From Peribacillus sp044761665 (GTDB lineage: Bacteria > Bacillota > Bacilli > Bacillales > DSM-1321), in NCBI RefSeq assembly GCF_044761665.1, contig NZ_JBIWCW010000001.1, positions 1-64,000 on the forward strand: a stretch of DNA of 64,000 nt. The letters are read 5' to 3'. The translations under genes and the position numbers were made by a program. The notes under the pieces were generated by a model that worked only from the letters and a program-made list of their open reading frames with translations, was not told where the DNA came from and ran no database searches. This document shows, piece by piece, positions 33,532-42,522 of this stretch (positions within the stretch are counted from its first letter, which is position 1; each line of letters begins with the position of its first letter).

Positions 33532-35621
33532 CACTTTCATCCGCGTAGGTTGGCATTCCGAATGTCTCAGGTGCTTGAACGCCCCCAAATTGACCTGGTT
33601 GACCACCCATTTGTCCTGGCATCATCGCTTCAGGATGACCCCCAAGCTGTCCTCGCATCATTCCTGGCTGTCCGCCAAATTGCCCCGGCATCATACCTGG
33701 TTGGCCCCCCATCATGCCTCCCATTTGGTTGCCCGGCTGATTGCCCATCATATTTCCCATTTGGTTAACAGGGTAGTTGCCCATCATGCCTCCCATTTGG
33801 TTGCCTGGCTGATTGCCCATCATGCCTCCCATTTGGTTGCCTGGCTGATTGCCCATCATGCCTCCCATTTGGTTGCCCGGCTGATTGCCCATCNNNNNNN
33901 NNNNNNNNNNNNNNNNNNNNNNNNNNNNNNNNNNNNNNNNNNNNNNNNNNNNNNNNNNNNNNNNNNNNNNNNNNNNNNNNNNNNNNNNNNNNNATGCCTC
34001 CCATTTGGTTGCCCGGCTGATTGCCCATCATATTTCCCATTTGGTTGCCTGGCTGATTGCCCATCATATTTCCCATTTGGTTGCCTGGCTGATTGCCCAT
34101 CATGCCTCCCATTTGGTTGCCCGGCTGATTGCCCATCATATTTCCCATTTGGTTGCCTGGCTGATTGCCCATCATATTTCCCATTTGGTTGCCTGGTTGG
34201 TTACCCATCATGCCTCCCATTTGGTTGCCTGGCTGATTGCCCATCATGCCTCCCATTTGGTTGCCTGGCTGATTGCCCATCATGCCTCCTGGTAATTGCC
34301 CTAATTGAAAATCTTGAACTTGGATTTCATCCAAGGATTCTTCTTCATATTGGATTGGTTGTTGCTGGCCCTCACCCATTAGGCTTTGGAAACTTGCTTC
34401 TGCAAAGGCTCCAGAGTATTGCTGTTGAGGTCTGCCTTTATGAAATTGATGATAATCAGGATGATGATGTGCTTGACTTTGTATTTCGTCAGCAGCAGAG
34501 TATTTACCTTTGACTCCCTTCTCCGGCCCATATGTTCCTAGCACACCCTTGTTGCAGCCACAATCCTCTTCCGCTTGCATGATGGGCATGTTATACGACT
34601 GCTGAGGATAAACTTGGAACTTCTGGTCTTCTGATGATGATGATGATTCAGAAGATGACTCTTCATGTTTCATGAAAGATCCCGCAACTTGTTGGGATGG
34701 TCCGCCATACATATGGTGAGGGACTGGAGCTGAAGCTTGGTATGGATAATATTGCTGTCCAGCCTGATTATTGCCGGCTCCTTGAATGTTATTTTGGTTC
34801 ATCATATACATATCAGAAGATTCTCCCCATACGTCTGAACTCTCTTCCATCATTTGATATCCTTGCATTCCTTGGACACCTTGATAAGTTCCCTGATAAT
34901 CATTTACACCTTGGATTCCCTGCACCGGCATATGCGCCCAAGGTGGTGGATCGATACAAAAACCGCTTCCAGGCATGATTGGTGTGATAGGAATACAATC
35001 ATCCATCGGTTCACATATTTCCTGGACAACCGGCTTCTTTTTCGCTTTTTTCTTTACCGGTTTCTCCACCTTTTTCTCTACGACCGGTTCCACTTTTTTC
35101 GGTGGAGCTGGTGGCGTAGGTGGTTTCTGCACGCTCATGTTTGTCATATTGACCATATAATAATTATTGATATCTATTTCTGGAATAACTGGTGTAGGTA
35201 CTTGAACCTCTTTCTGGACAACGATTTCCTTTTCCTTAATAACTGGCTGTTGATATTCTTTTATTATAGGTTTAGGTTGTTGATATTCTTTAATCACTGG
35301 CTGTTGGACTATTTGTTTTTCCTTTACTGGTGGTTGATACTTTTGCTGTTCTTTGATCACGGGTTGTTGCTTAATTTGCTGTTCTTTCATTTGCATCGGT
35401 TGAATCTGAGTTTCCTTTGATTGATAGTTCACTTGAGGTGAACCCATTTCTTTTTTTATCATTCCAGATGTATTTCCAGGTATATTGATTTTCATTCCTG
35501 GCATCATCATATCCGGATTACTTAACTGAGAATTTGATTTTTTCAGTTGTTCATAACTGACGCCATATTTTTTTGCGAGCTTCCAAAGCGTATCGCCTTT
35601 TTGGACTATATGAATTTTCAC
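33521..35621 (-). CDS. safA: SafA, LysM-domain spore coat morphogenetic protein (gap in the repeat region)
   Basis: SafA binds spore peptidoglycan and recruits inner-coat proteins. The start is GTG 35621, eight bases after AGGAGGGG. Residues 2-48 form a LysM domain (HIVQKGDTLWKLAKKYGVS ... MKINIP). Next come a Gln/Lys/Pro-rich stretch (KEKQIVQQPVIKEYQQP), a basic KKKAKKK segment, a Tyr/Met/Gln/Gly-rich centre, and a C-terminal array of 12-residue repeats (MMGNQPGNQMGG/N). About eight repeats precede a 100-N run and five follow it; the end reads PTYADESDDY. The 100-N placeholder breaks the frame artificially, so I join both parts as one gene. Both flanks meet in phase with the repeat. Confidence 0.9.
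33712..34290 (-). repeat. 36-bp tandem repeat in safA
   Basis: Units of 36 bp encode MMGNQPGNQMG(G/N). The G/N variation marks distinct units, and one unit (33751-33786) is divergent (NYPVNQ). The array is interrupted by the N run at 33894-33993. It is protein-coding and length-variable. Confidence 0.92.
33894..33993. other. Assembly gap of exactly 100 N inside safA
   Basis: A round-number N run is a scaffolding placeholder. On the minus strand the flanks end GGAGGCAT and resume GATGGGCAAT, which together restore the repeat unit exactly, so the true missing length should be a multiple of 36 bp, possibly zero. Confidence 0.97.
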
Positions 35622-35863
35622 GCTGATAACCCCTCCTGTGCATATGTCCATATATACTATGATGTAGTGGGTAAATTGCTATTATTATTTATCATGAAAA
35701 CTTATGCATGAAGAGACCTATTTATGAATGGAAGCCAACTGTTTAAACAATACTTAAAAACAACTCGCTTGTCTAAACCGCAACAACTTCGGGTATAAGT
35801 TTTATAAAATGCCCTAAAGGTGTCTAACTTACATAAAAACCAGCAATATAGGAGGTCATTCTC

Positions 35864-36709
35864 ATGAAATGGAAAGGAAGACAAAAAAGTTCGAACGTTG
35901 AGGATAGAAGAGGAATGGGTGGTAAGAGCATCGCCGGTATTGGTGGCGGCTTTGGCATCGTCGTCGTTTTGATTGTGATGTTTCTAGGTGGCAATCCGAA
36001 TGATCTTCTGAATAGCTTAGGCTCCAATGATACGAATAACAATGGAACTTATGAGGAAACCGACCAAGAGAAAGAGCTCGCAGAATTTGTTTCCGTCGTC
36101 CTCGGAGATACGGAGCGGGTATGGTCACAAGAGTTTCGTAAGCAAGGATTGGAATATAAAGAGCCTACCCTAGTTTTATATACAGGTAGCGTTGATTCAG
36201 CCTGCGGGACGGCAGGATCTTCAGTAGGACCCTTTTATTGCCCTGGTGATATGAAACTTTATATTGATTTAAGCTTCTATCAGGAGCTACGAGATGAATT
36301 CCAGGCACCCGGTGATTTTGCGATGGCTTATGTCATTGCCCATGAAGTGGGTCATCATGTTCAGACCCTTTTAGGTACGACTCAAAAGGAAATGCCAGAT
36401 CGATCGAAAGTCAGCAAAAACGAATATAATAAATATTCCGTCCGGCTAGAACTTCAAGCGGATTATTTAGCAGGGGTATGGGCCCATCACGCCCAAGGGG
36501 AGAACCTGCTTGAGGAAGGTGATCTTGAAGAAGCCCTGAATGCAGCCAGCGGAGTTGGTGATGATACCATACAAAAGAAATCTCAAGGGTATGTTGTTCC
36601 GGACAGCTTTACGCATGGTACTTCCGAGCAGCGAAAGCGCTGGTTTAATAAAGGATTCCAATCCGGAGATATGAACGGGGGCAAGACATTTAATGCAAGC
36701 AATCTTTAA
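35864..36709 (+). CDS. YpfJ-type neutral zinc metallopeptidase (membrane-anchored)
   Basis: The 281-residue protein has an N-terminal membrane segment (about 27-48, IAGIGGGFGIVVVLIVMFLGG) after a basic cytoplasmic tip, then an extracellular zincin domain: VIAHEVGHHVQTLLG (HExxH, about 163) and ELQADYLAGVWAHH (third ligand Glu). It belongs to the putative neutral zinc metallopeptidase family (YpfJ). AGGAGG lies eight bases before the ATG. It is divergent from safA and occupies the place where B. subtilis has nad genes. Substrate unknown. Confidence 0.9.
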   Translation: MKWKGRQKSSNVEDRRGMGGKSIAGIGGGFGIVVVLIVMFLGGNPNDLLNSLGSNDTNNNGTYEETDQEKELAEFVSVVLGDTERVWSQEFRKQGLEYKEPTLVLYTGSVDSACGTAGSSVGPFYCPGDMKLYIDLSFYQELRDEFQAPGDFAMAYVIAHEVGHHVQTLLGTTQKEMPDRSKVSKNEYNKYSVRLELQADYLAGVWAHHAQGENLLEEGDLEEALNAASGVGDDTIQKKSQGYVVPDSFTHGTSEQRKRWFNKGFQSGDMNGGKTFNASNL

Positions 36710-36718
36710 TTTCACAGG

Positions 36719-36752
36719 AAAGAGGGGGATTCTTTACACCCCTCTCTTTTTT
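36719..36752 (+). terminator. Terminator of the YpfJ-like gene
   Basis: AAGAGGGG / CCCCTCTT stem with a 11-nt loop followed by TTTTTT. Confidence 0.85.
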
Positions 36753-36869
36753 GCGACTCCATTAACCTTTACGAAACATTTAACTCCTTCACTCGCTATA
36801 TGATTAGGTTTCATTCGATCGTATCCTTGATTTTATGTTAAACTATTTGTACATAACGAGGTGAGAATC

Positions 36870-37400
36870 ATGCAAAAAAAGAAATTATTAGGTGAAGAAA
36901 GAAGGACGAAACTCTTACATATCCTGCAAACAAGTTCACAGCCTATTACCGGTAGCGAACTCTCCCAGATAACAAATGTCAGCCGTCAGGTCATCGTCGG
37001 TGACATCACCCTTCTAAAAGCAAGGAATGAGCCGATTATCGCCACTAGCCAGGGGTATATATACTTGCAAACCGAAACTAGACAAAATCCGGAACGGACC
37101 GTTGCTTGCCAACACGATCCCACTCGGGCCCAAGAAGAATTATTTCTCCTTGTCGACATCGGTATAACGGTCAAAGACGTTAAAGTAGAGCATCCCATAT
37201 ACGGCGACATAACGGCCTCCATCATGGTCAGCAATCGGAAGGAAGTGGAGTCATTCCTTTCAAAAGTCACTGAAACAAAGGCCACTTTACTATCAGAACT
37301 GACGAGCGGCATTCATCTTCATACCATTAGCGCCGCTTCAGAAGACCTTCTCGATGAAGCAGAAGAAGCATTGAATAAGGCCGGAATTTTAGTTAACTAG
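36870..37400 (+). CDS. niaR: Niacin-responsive transcriptional repressor NiaR (YrxA)
   Basis: The 176-residue repressor has an N-terminal winged HTH (QPITGSELSQITNVSRQVIVGDI, about 22-45) and a C-terminal 3H domain with the three metal-binding His regions (VEHPIYGDIT, SGIHLHTIS). In Bacillus it represses NAD-synthesis genes when nicotinic acid is available. GAGGTG lies seven bases before ATG 36870; the GTG nine bases earlier is part of that Shine-Dalgarno. Its usual nearby targets nifS and nadBCA are absent here, so it must act elsewhere. Confidence 0.92.
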   Translation: MQKKKLLGEERRTKLLHILQTSSQPITGSELSQITNVSRQVIVGDITLLKARNEPIIATSQGYIYLQTETRQNPERTVACQHDPTRAQEELFLLVDIGITVKDVKVEHPIYGDITASIMVSNRKEVESFLSKVTETKATLLSELTSGIHLHTISAASEDLLDEAEEALNKAGILVN

Positions 37401-37404
37401 AAAA

Positions 37405-37443
37405 ATACCCTTCGAAGCAATCGCTTTTGAAGGGTACATTTTT
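37405..37443. terminator. Bidirectional terminator after niaR
   Basis: TACCCTTC.GAAGC / GCTTTTGAAGGGTA stem with T-run on the plus strand and A-run/T-run on the other, between convergent genes. Confidence 0.8.
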
Positions 37444-38277
37444 TTATGATTCGCTCTCGTTTCCGCCTTCATCTCCACTCTCCCCCTCTTCATTACTTAT
37501 TAACTGAGCAATCAGGGTGAGGACGGCCCCTATCGCTTGAATCCAACTTCCTAACGTCTGTATCGTTTGCGGATCTAATCCACCACCATCGTCGTCTTGG
37601 TTCCCATTCCCTTGTGACCCGTATCCTTGGCTCCCATATCCTAAATTCCCATACCCTTGCATTCCGTACCCTGAACCCCCATATCCTTGTGATCCGTACC
37701 CTTGATTCCCGTTTCCTTTGTTTCCGTTCCCTTGTTTTCCGTACCCTTGATTCCCGTTTCCTTTGTTTCCGTTCCCTGAATTTCCATTCCCTTGACTCCC
37801 ATTTCCTTGGCTTTCTAGGCTTGGATCCGTATCTTCTCTTTTCAGTTCAATAATCCCTGATAGCGCCTGTAATGAATTACCGATTAGCTGCAATAGATTT
37901 CCAACTATATTCAGCCCTTCTGCTGGTGAGTTTTCGGTGATATCCGCCGCAGATACGCCACCACCTAAAGCCTGAATGAAATTTCCGTCTATAATCAACA
38001 AATCGTTCGTGTCATCAGAAAAAGTACCAATCAATCCAGTAATGACCGTCGAATTTCCGACGGCCTGAACTGCGCTTCCAATTTGATCTAGTGTAAATGC
38101 TTCCTCTCCATCGGCAATTAAAGCATTGCCTGTTCCCTGGAGCGTGTTTCCCACTATATCCAAGTTATTTGCTGAGTCATAATCCGATACGAGGGATGGT
38201 GTATTGGCGATGGCCGATAAAACCGTTCCGATGGCTTGCAGCCAAGATCCGAACGTTTCTTTGAACTCATTACTCAT
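37444..38277 (-). CDS. Repetitive QGNGNQGYG-rich protein, DUF6944-like, function unknown
   Basis: The 277-residue protein has no signal peptide. Residues 1-145 contain repeating modules around LQAIGTVLSAIAN, IVGNTLQGTGNAL, GSAVQAVGN and IVGNLLQLIGNSLQALSG, each an amphipathic helix of similar pattern. Residues 155-230 are a low-complexity array of GNGNQGYG, GSQGYG and GNKGNG units. The C-terminus repeats the first helix (TLGSWIQAIGAVLTLIAQLI) and ends in acidic EGESGDEGGNESES. I recall a Bacillus family named DUF6944 repetitive protein with this layout. Gly/Tyr/Gln-rich character recalls spore coat and amyloid-like proteins, but that is inference. Confidence 0.7.
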   Translation of the reverse strand: MSNEFKETFGSWLQAIGTVLSAIANTPSLVSDYDSANNLDIVGNTLQGTGNALIADGEEAFTLDQIGSAVQAVGNSTVITGLIGTFSDDTNDLLIIDGNFIQALGGGVSAADITENSPAEGLNIVGNLLQLIGNSLQALSGIIELKREDTDPSLESQGNGSQGNGNSGNGNKGNGNQGYGKQGNGNKGNGNQGYGSQGYGGSGYGMQGYGNLGYGSQGYGSQGNGNQDDDGGGLDPQTIQTLGSWIQAIGAVLTLIAQLISNEEGESGDEGGNESES

Positions 38278-38509
38278 CTTTACCGCACATCTCCCATCCC
38301 CTCTTTCATCTTTTTCAGTCTTTTACATCTAAATTCTGTAAGAGGATATTGTAACGATAAATCTGGTTTACCTCTTGGTATGTATTTCTCCCAACCCACT
38401 TCATAATTAACCCTATTAAATCCTATTATATGGGCTTAATAGCTTTACGTTCTTTAAAAAAGGCAGAACAATGAGTCACTCCCTATTTTTCTAAGATTCA
38501 AGGCCTCCT
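38278..38509. other. Upstream region of the repetitive-protein gene, no gene seen
   Basis: Low-GC sequence between the divergent start at 38277 and the pheA terminator. No supported coding region or conserved RNA was recognised; it presumably holds the promoter of the repetitive-protein gene. Confidence 0.5.
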
Positions 38510-38550
38510 AAAAAAATCTCCTTGGACCTTTTATCCAAGGAGATTTTTTT
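38510..38550 (-). terminator. Terminator of pheA
   Basis: A near-perfect 17-bp stem AAAAAAATCTCCTTGGA / TCCAAGGAGATTTTTTT about 55 bp after the pheA stop. The A/T arms would also permit function on the other strand. Confidence 0.88.
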
Positions 38551-38603
38551 GGAATGTACTTTAAAGACCATTTAACTGTGTTTCCTTCTGTCTACATCTG
38601 TTC

Positions 38604-39479
38604 TTATCGATGCGCCACTCCATTTTGGACCGTAAAGCATGGGTAACTTCCCATTACTGAAACCGTGCATCCTAGGGCCTCAAGTTCGGAAATGGCTCCC
38701 GGAATGAGTACTTCATCAAGTGCCATTTCGATATCGATAATGAAAAAATAATTTCCTAATCCCGTTTTCATCGGTCGAGATTCTATTTTGGAAAGGTTCA
38801 GTTTCCTCCATGAGAAGGCAGAAAGAACTTGATGGAGTTGTCCTGAATGATCGGCTGGCAACTGGATCATCAGTGTCGTTTTACTGATTCCTTCGTTAGC
38901 CAGATGTCCACTGAAGTCGATATCATCGTTAGAGACGACGATGAATTTAGTATGGTTATGTTCATAGTCATGGATATTCCGGTTGAGAATCGTCAAGCCA
39001 TACTCCTCCGCTGCCGTTTCATTGGCGATGGCAGCAATCTTGGCATCCGGATTCTCCATCACCTTCTTGGCGGCTGCTGCCGTCGATGTAACATATTCAA
39101 ACGAAATGCCACTTAAATCTTTATGTAAAAATTTACGGCATTGGGCGATAGCATGCGAGTGGGAATAGACCATGTCCGGTTTAAAGTCAGGGTAAGCCTG
39201 ATTAGGGTGCACCATGTAATGCTGCTGGATGGGAATCGTGATTTCCCCTTTGATTGGAAGCGTCACTTCATGGACCAAGTAATCCATGGTTATATTTACC
39301 GAACCTTCCAGTGCATTCTCGATTGGGACCAGCGCATGATTCACTTCCCCGTCACGGACAGCATCGAGACTGTCTGGTATGGTATTCATGGGGAATTTAC
39401 TATGGTGGGGAAACAGTCGAGAAACAGCTAAATCCGTGAACGTTGCTTTTGGTCCAAGAAATGCTATTTTTGATGTCAT
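38604..39479 (-). CDS. pheA: Prephenate dehydratase
   Basis: The 291-residue enzyme converts prephenate to phenylpyruvate in phenylalanine synthesis. The catalytic domain (1 to about 180) has FLGPKATFTDLA, ALVPIENALEGSVNITMDYL and the TKFIVVS region (Thr-Lys-Phe). The C-terminal ACT domain (about 200-280) has KIESRPMKTGLGNYFFIIDIE, the ESRP motif that binds phenylalanine for feedback inhibition. Monofunctional, as in Bacillus. It follows pheB with its own expression signals unclear. Confidence 0.95.
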   Translation of the reverse strand: MTSKIAFLGPKATFTDLAVSRLFPHHSKFPMNTIPDSLDAVRDGEVNHALVPIENALEGSVNITMDYLVHEVTLPIKGEITIPIQQHYMVHPNQAYPDFKPDMVYSHSHAIAQCRKFLHKDLSGISFEYVTSTAAAAKKVMENPDAKIAAIANETAAEEYGLTILNRNIHDYEHNHTKFIVVSNDDIDFSGHLANEGISKTTLMIQLPADHSGQLHQVLSAFSWRKLNLSKIESRPMKTGLGNYFFIIDIEMALDEVLIPGAISELEALGCTVSVMGSYPCFTVQNGVAHR

Positions 39480-39570
39480 ATTATCATCCTCTTTTCACGG
39501 AAAATCTACTGTTTATGTTATGCCATTTTCAGATTTATTACAATAGTTAATCTTCAGTAGTCCACATAAA

Positions 39571-39608
39571 AAAACAGCCTGTACAATTAAACTGTACAGG
39601 CTGTTTTT
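39571..39608 (-). terminator. Terminator of pheB
   Basis: AAAACAGCCTGTACA / TGTACAGGCTGTTTTT stem, 15 bp, adjoining the pheB stop; T-run on the minus strand. Confidence 0.88.
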
Positions 39609-40057
39609 CACGCGCCATTCCCAAGGATTTCGACTCTTTCGACGAATTCCATTTTACGCAATCTTGTTAAAAGGTCCTCAATATCCAATGTCATCCCGCT
39701 CGTATTGAGCGAAAGAGTGACATTGGCACGACCTTGCAAGGGAATCGTTTGATGAATCGTCATGATGTTGCAGCCAGATGAGGCGACCAGTCGTAAGAGC
39801 TCCGATAGGGTCCCAGAACGGTCTTCGAGGTAAAAGAACAAGGTAATCAGCTTCTCTTTGACAATCGTATGGAACGGAAAAACCGTGTCCCGATATTTGT
39901 AAAAGGCACTTCTGCTCAGATCCACTTTTTGTACCGCTTCCCAGACAGATTCTGCTTTTCCCCGTTCAATCATTTCTTTAGCATCCAGCGTTTTTTTCAT
40001 TGCTTCGGGAAGGACATCCTCTCGAACGAGGAAGAATTTCTGATCGGCCTTATTCAA
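39608..40057 (-). CDS. pheB: ACT-domain protein PheB
   Basis: The 149-residue protein has an N-terminal FFLVREDVLPEAMKKT segment, the stretch VQKVDLSRSAFYKYRDTVFPF and a C-terminal ACT domain (LITLFFYLEDRSGTLSELL ... IHQTIPLQGRANVTLSL). It sits in the obg-pheB-pheA cluster and is thought to act in aromatic amino acid metabolism, role not fixed. I prefer the TTG start at 40057, ten bases after AGGAG, because the longer frame from ATG 40087 places the Shine-Dalgarno inside the gene. Confidence 0.88.
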   Translation of the reverse strand: MNKADQKFFLVREDVLPEAMKKTLDAKEMIERGKAESVWEAVQKVDLSRSAFYKYRDTVFPFHTIVKEKLITLFFYLEDRSGTLSELLRLVASSGCNIMTIHQTIPLQGRANVTLSLNTSGMTLDIEDLLTRLRKMEFVERVEILGNGA

Positions 40058-40102
40058 AGTCCGCACGCTCCTTTTGCCTACCACCATGGTCTTTACTATT
40101 TA

Positions 40103-41392
40103 TCAATCAATAAATTCAAACTCATATTCAAGGATACGAACGATATCTCCGTGTTTCGCACCTTTTTGACGAAGTCCTTCATCGACTCCGAATGAGCGAA
40201 GTTGTCTTGCGAAACGCTTGATGGATTCTTCACGAGTGAAGTCCGTCATTTTGAATAGACGTTCAATCTTGAAGCCTTTAACAGCAAAGCTACCATCCGA
40301 TTCACGTTCAATTTCAAATTCATCTGAAAGTGCTGTATGTTTATAAAGCACACGGTGAACCCCTGTATTCTCTTCTTCATGATCAAGCGGGAATTCAGGC
40401 GTTTGTTCGATTTTATCAGCAATTGCATAAAGAAGTTCACGAATTCCTTCACGTGTAACAGCGGAAACCGGGAAGACCGGGAAATCCTCTTCAAGCTTTT
40501 CTTTGAATGCCACTAAATTATCTGCCGAATCAGGCATATCCATTTTACTGGCTACGATGATTTGCGGGCGTTCAGTCAAACGAAGATTGTACTCTTCAAG
40601 CTCTTTATTGATTGTCAGGTAGTCTTCATACGGATCTCTGCCTTCAAGACCAGACATATCAATCACATGAACGATGACTCTTGTTCTTTCAATATGACGT
40701 AAGAATTGGTGTCCAAGTCCCACTCCTTCAGATGCTCCCTCAATTAGTCCTGGCAAATCGGCCATGACGAAACTGCGGTGATCTTCCGTTTCAACCATTC
40801 CAAGATTCGGCACGATCGTCGTGAAATGATATTCAGCAATTTTTGGTCGAGCTGCTGATACGACAGAAAGCAAAGTGGATTTACCAACACTCGGGAATCC
40901 TACTAAGCCTACATCTGCTAATAATTTCAGTTCCATGATTATATCGCGTTCTTGTCCTGGTTCACCATTTTCAGCAATTTCCGGAGCCGGATTGGCCGGT
41001 GTTGCAAAACGGGAATTCCCACGGCCACCACGGCCACCTTTAGCGATAATGGCACGTTGTCCGTGTTCAACTAAGTCAGCAATGACTTCCTTCGTTTTTT
41101 CATCAATGACAACTGTACCAGGTGGTACTTTAACGACCATATCTTTCGCAGCTGCACCATGCATGTTTTTGGACATGCCATGTTCACCACGAGGGGCTTT
41201 GAAGTGACGTTGGTAACGGAAATCCATCAACGTCCGCAAACCTTCTTCCACTTCAAATACGACGTTCGCTCCATTGCCACCGTCTCCGCCGGCAGGTCCG
41301 CCTTTTGGTATGAACTTCTCACGACGATAAGCAACGATTCCGTTACCACCATCTCCGCCTTTTATATAGACTTTCGTTTGATCGACAAACAT
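40103..41392 (-). CDS. obg: Spo0B-associated GTPase Obg
   Basis: The 429-residue GTPase acts in ribosome (50S) maturation, the stringent and general stress responses and sporulation initiation. An N-terminal glycine-rich Obg fold (1-158) is followed by the G domain (GFPSVGKSTLL, DLPGLIEGASEGVGLG, ASKMDMPD) and the C-terminal OCT domain. The start is ATG 41392 after AGGAAGTG, ten codons inside the longest frame. It lies downstream of spo0B, as in B. subtilis. Confidence 0.97.
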   Translation of the reverse strand: MFVDQTKVYIKGGDGGNGIVAYRREKFIPKGGPAGGDGGNGANVVFEVEEGLRTLMDFRYQRHFKAPRGEHGMSKNMHGAAAKDMVVKVPPGTVVIDEKTKEVIADLVEHGQRAIIAKGGRGGRGNSRFATPANPAPEIAENGEPGQERDIIMELKLLADVGLVGFPSVGKSTLLSVVSAARPKIAEYHFTTIVPNLGMVETEDHRSFVMADLPGLIEGASEGVGLGHQFLRHIERTRVIVHVIDMSGLEGRDPYEDYLTINKELEEYNLRLTERPQIIVASKMDMPDSADNLVAFKEKLEEDFPVFPVSAVTREGIRELLYAIADKIEQTPEFPLDHEEENTGVHRVLYKHTALSDEFEIERESDGSFAVKGFKIERLFKMTDFTREESIKRFARQLRSFGVDEGLRQKGAKHGDIVRILEYEFEFID

Positions 41393-41440
41393 GCTATCAC
41401 TTCCTTGTTTTCTGCAAGTCATTTCTTGCTGTATACTTCT

Positions 41441-41980
41441 CTAAAACTTAATATCCATCTTAAAGAATAATTCATCCTCATTACAAAGACGCATTTCAAT
41501 TGATTGTTCCGCCGTTAAAGATTTCTGTAAAAATTCGACCACTGCGGATTGGTCATTGAATCGGCCCTGCAAATGGAAAGAACAACGCATATCGCTTATC
41601 TCTTTTTTACACATGGAGATAGCCAGTACATTTTCTCCAAAAGGATCCAGATTCTTTTCTAAAACTTTAAAGTAATCGTACGTCCAACGAGACATCAACT
41701 CGTCCAACTCAGTTGAGCCCGCAAAAACATCGATAATTTCAAATTCACTATGAAATGTTGAATTACTCCAGTTCGACGTCAACAGCAACTCGCTGAACTT
41801 TGGCAAATTCAAACTAGAGAGCCTTGCTTCATTTTGGGTCTCAATGATGATCTCATCAATAAAGCCTTTGACGCGATCAATTCGATTCAACTCCAAATTC
41901 CCTTTTATGATTTGAATTCTATTCAGCCAATCATGCCTTGTTTGCCGAAGCGTTTCAATAGTCGTCCAATTTTTATCCAT
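41441..41980 (-). CDS. spo0B: Sporulation initiation phosphotransferase Spo0B
   Basis: The 179-residue phosphorelay protein passes phosphate from Spo0F to Spo0A. The phospho-accepting His lies in LRQTRHDWLNRIQIIKGNLEL (about 17-37), the first helix of its four-helix bundle, followed by a degenerate histidine-kinase-like C-terminal domain. ATG 41980 is chosen, six bases after AAGGTG. Shorter than the B. subtilis protein (192), within family range. Confidence 0.9.
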   Translation of the reverse strand: MDKNWTTIETLRQTRHDWLNRIQIIKGNLELNRIDRVKGFIDEIIIETQNEARLSSLNLPKFSELLLTSNWSNSTFHSEFEIIDVFAGSTELDELMSRWTYDYFKVLEKNLDPFGENVLAISMCKKEISDMRCSFHLQGRFNDQSAVVEFLQKSLTAEQSIEMRLCNEDELFFKMDIKF

Positions 41981-42291
41981 CATTAACACCTTCAATTATG
42001 ATAAAGAAACGTTTTATGCTCTATCATGTTGAATACTTCCATTTGTACAGTATATCAAAAAACAAACAAACAGGAAATGAAGCTCGATTCACATGCCTTC
42101 ATATGAAAGCCCCCGTCCAAAAAACACAGCCACACACCCTGAGTTCTTTGGACGATGGTAGAGCCGTTTGAACTTGCAAAGAGAATGGGCTTATTCATGC
42201 AACAATTGGAGATATAATAGTTGAACGGAACAGTCTATTTGGATTAACTCAAAGATATGATAGTTAAAGTAGCTTTTTATCCCATAAAGTA

Positions 42292-42323
42292 TAAGAAAGC
42301 CCGCCAAACTGGCGAGCCTTTTG
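42292..42323. terminator. Hairpin terminator between rpmA and spo0B
   Basis: GCTCGCCA GTTT GGCGGGC followed by TTTCTTAT on the minus strand; TTTT also follows on the plus strand. It may end the rplU-prp-rpmA operon some 200 bp past rpmA. Confidence 0.6.
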
Positions 42324-42403
42324 TGAATCAGAGGTTGTTTTCCATACTAACTGACTAAAGTCTCCTGCAAACGCTGGTTATTTATCAAACTTATAGTATA
42401 AAT

Positions 42404-42495
42404 AAAGGGCCGGACCCCTTCCGCACTATATATAGCAAACCATTATTAATAATGACGCGATATATAGTGTCTCATAGAAGGAATCAGACCCTTTT
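42404..42495. repeat. REP/MITE-like imperfect palindrome
   Basis: The left arm AAAGGGCCGGACCCCTTCC plus CACTATATATAGC pairs with the right arm, whose complement reads AAAAGGGTCTGATTCCTTC plus CACTATATATCGC. The centre CATTATTAATAATG is itself a perfect palindrome. GGTCTGAnnCCTT-type ends recall bacterial REP elements mobilised by RAYT (TnpA-REP) transposases. Confidence 0.6.
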
Positions 42496-42522
42496 GAGTC
42501 AGCCTCTGTTCAAAGATGCCAA

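Larger units (their letters stand above)
41981..42522. other. Enlarged spo0B-rpmA intergenic region, no gene supported
   Basis: In B. subtilis these genes are nearly adjacent; here 542 bp separate them. The stretch holds a small hairpin (CGTCCAAA / TTTGGACG, 42115-42156), a terminator-like hairpin at 42292-42323 and a REP-like palindrome at 42404-42495. No open frame with a ribosome binding site was found. Confidence 0.7.

Noticed and set aside
33712..34290. CRISPR-like 36-bp repeats
   Set aside because: There are no spacers; the units are contiguous and encode the in-frame SafA repeat MMGNQPGNQMGG.
33575..34513. Long plus-strand open frame antisense to safA
   Set aside because: It is the mirror of the repeat array, includes the N run and has no ribosome binding site.
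42100..42290. Possible gene fragment (plus frame VEPFELAKRMGLFMQQLEI)
   Set aside because: Too short, interrupted by stops and not convincingly similar to a family I know.
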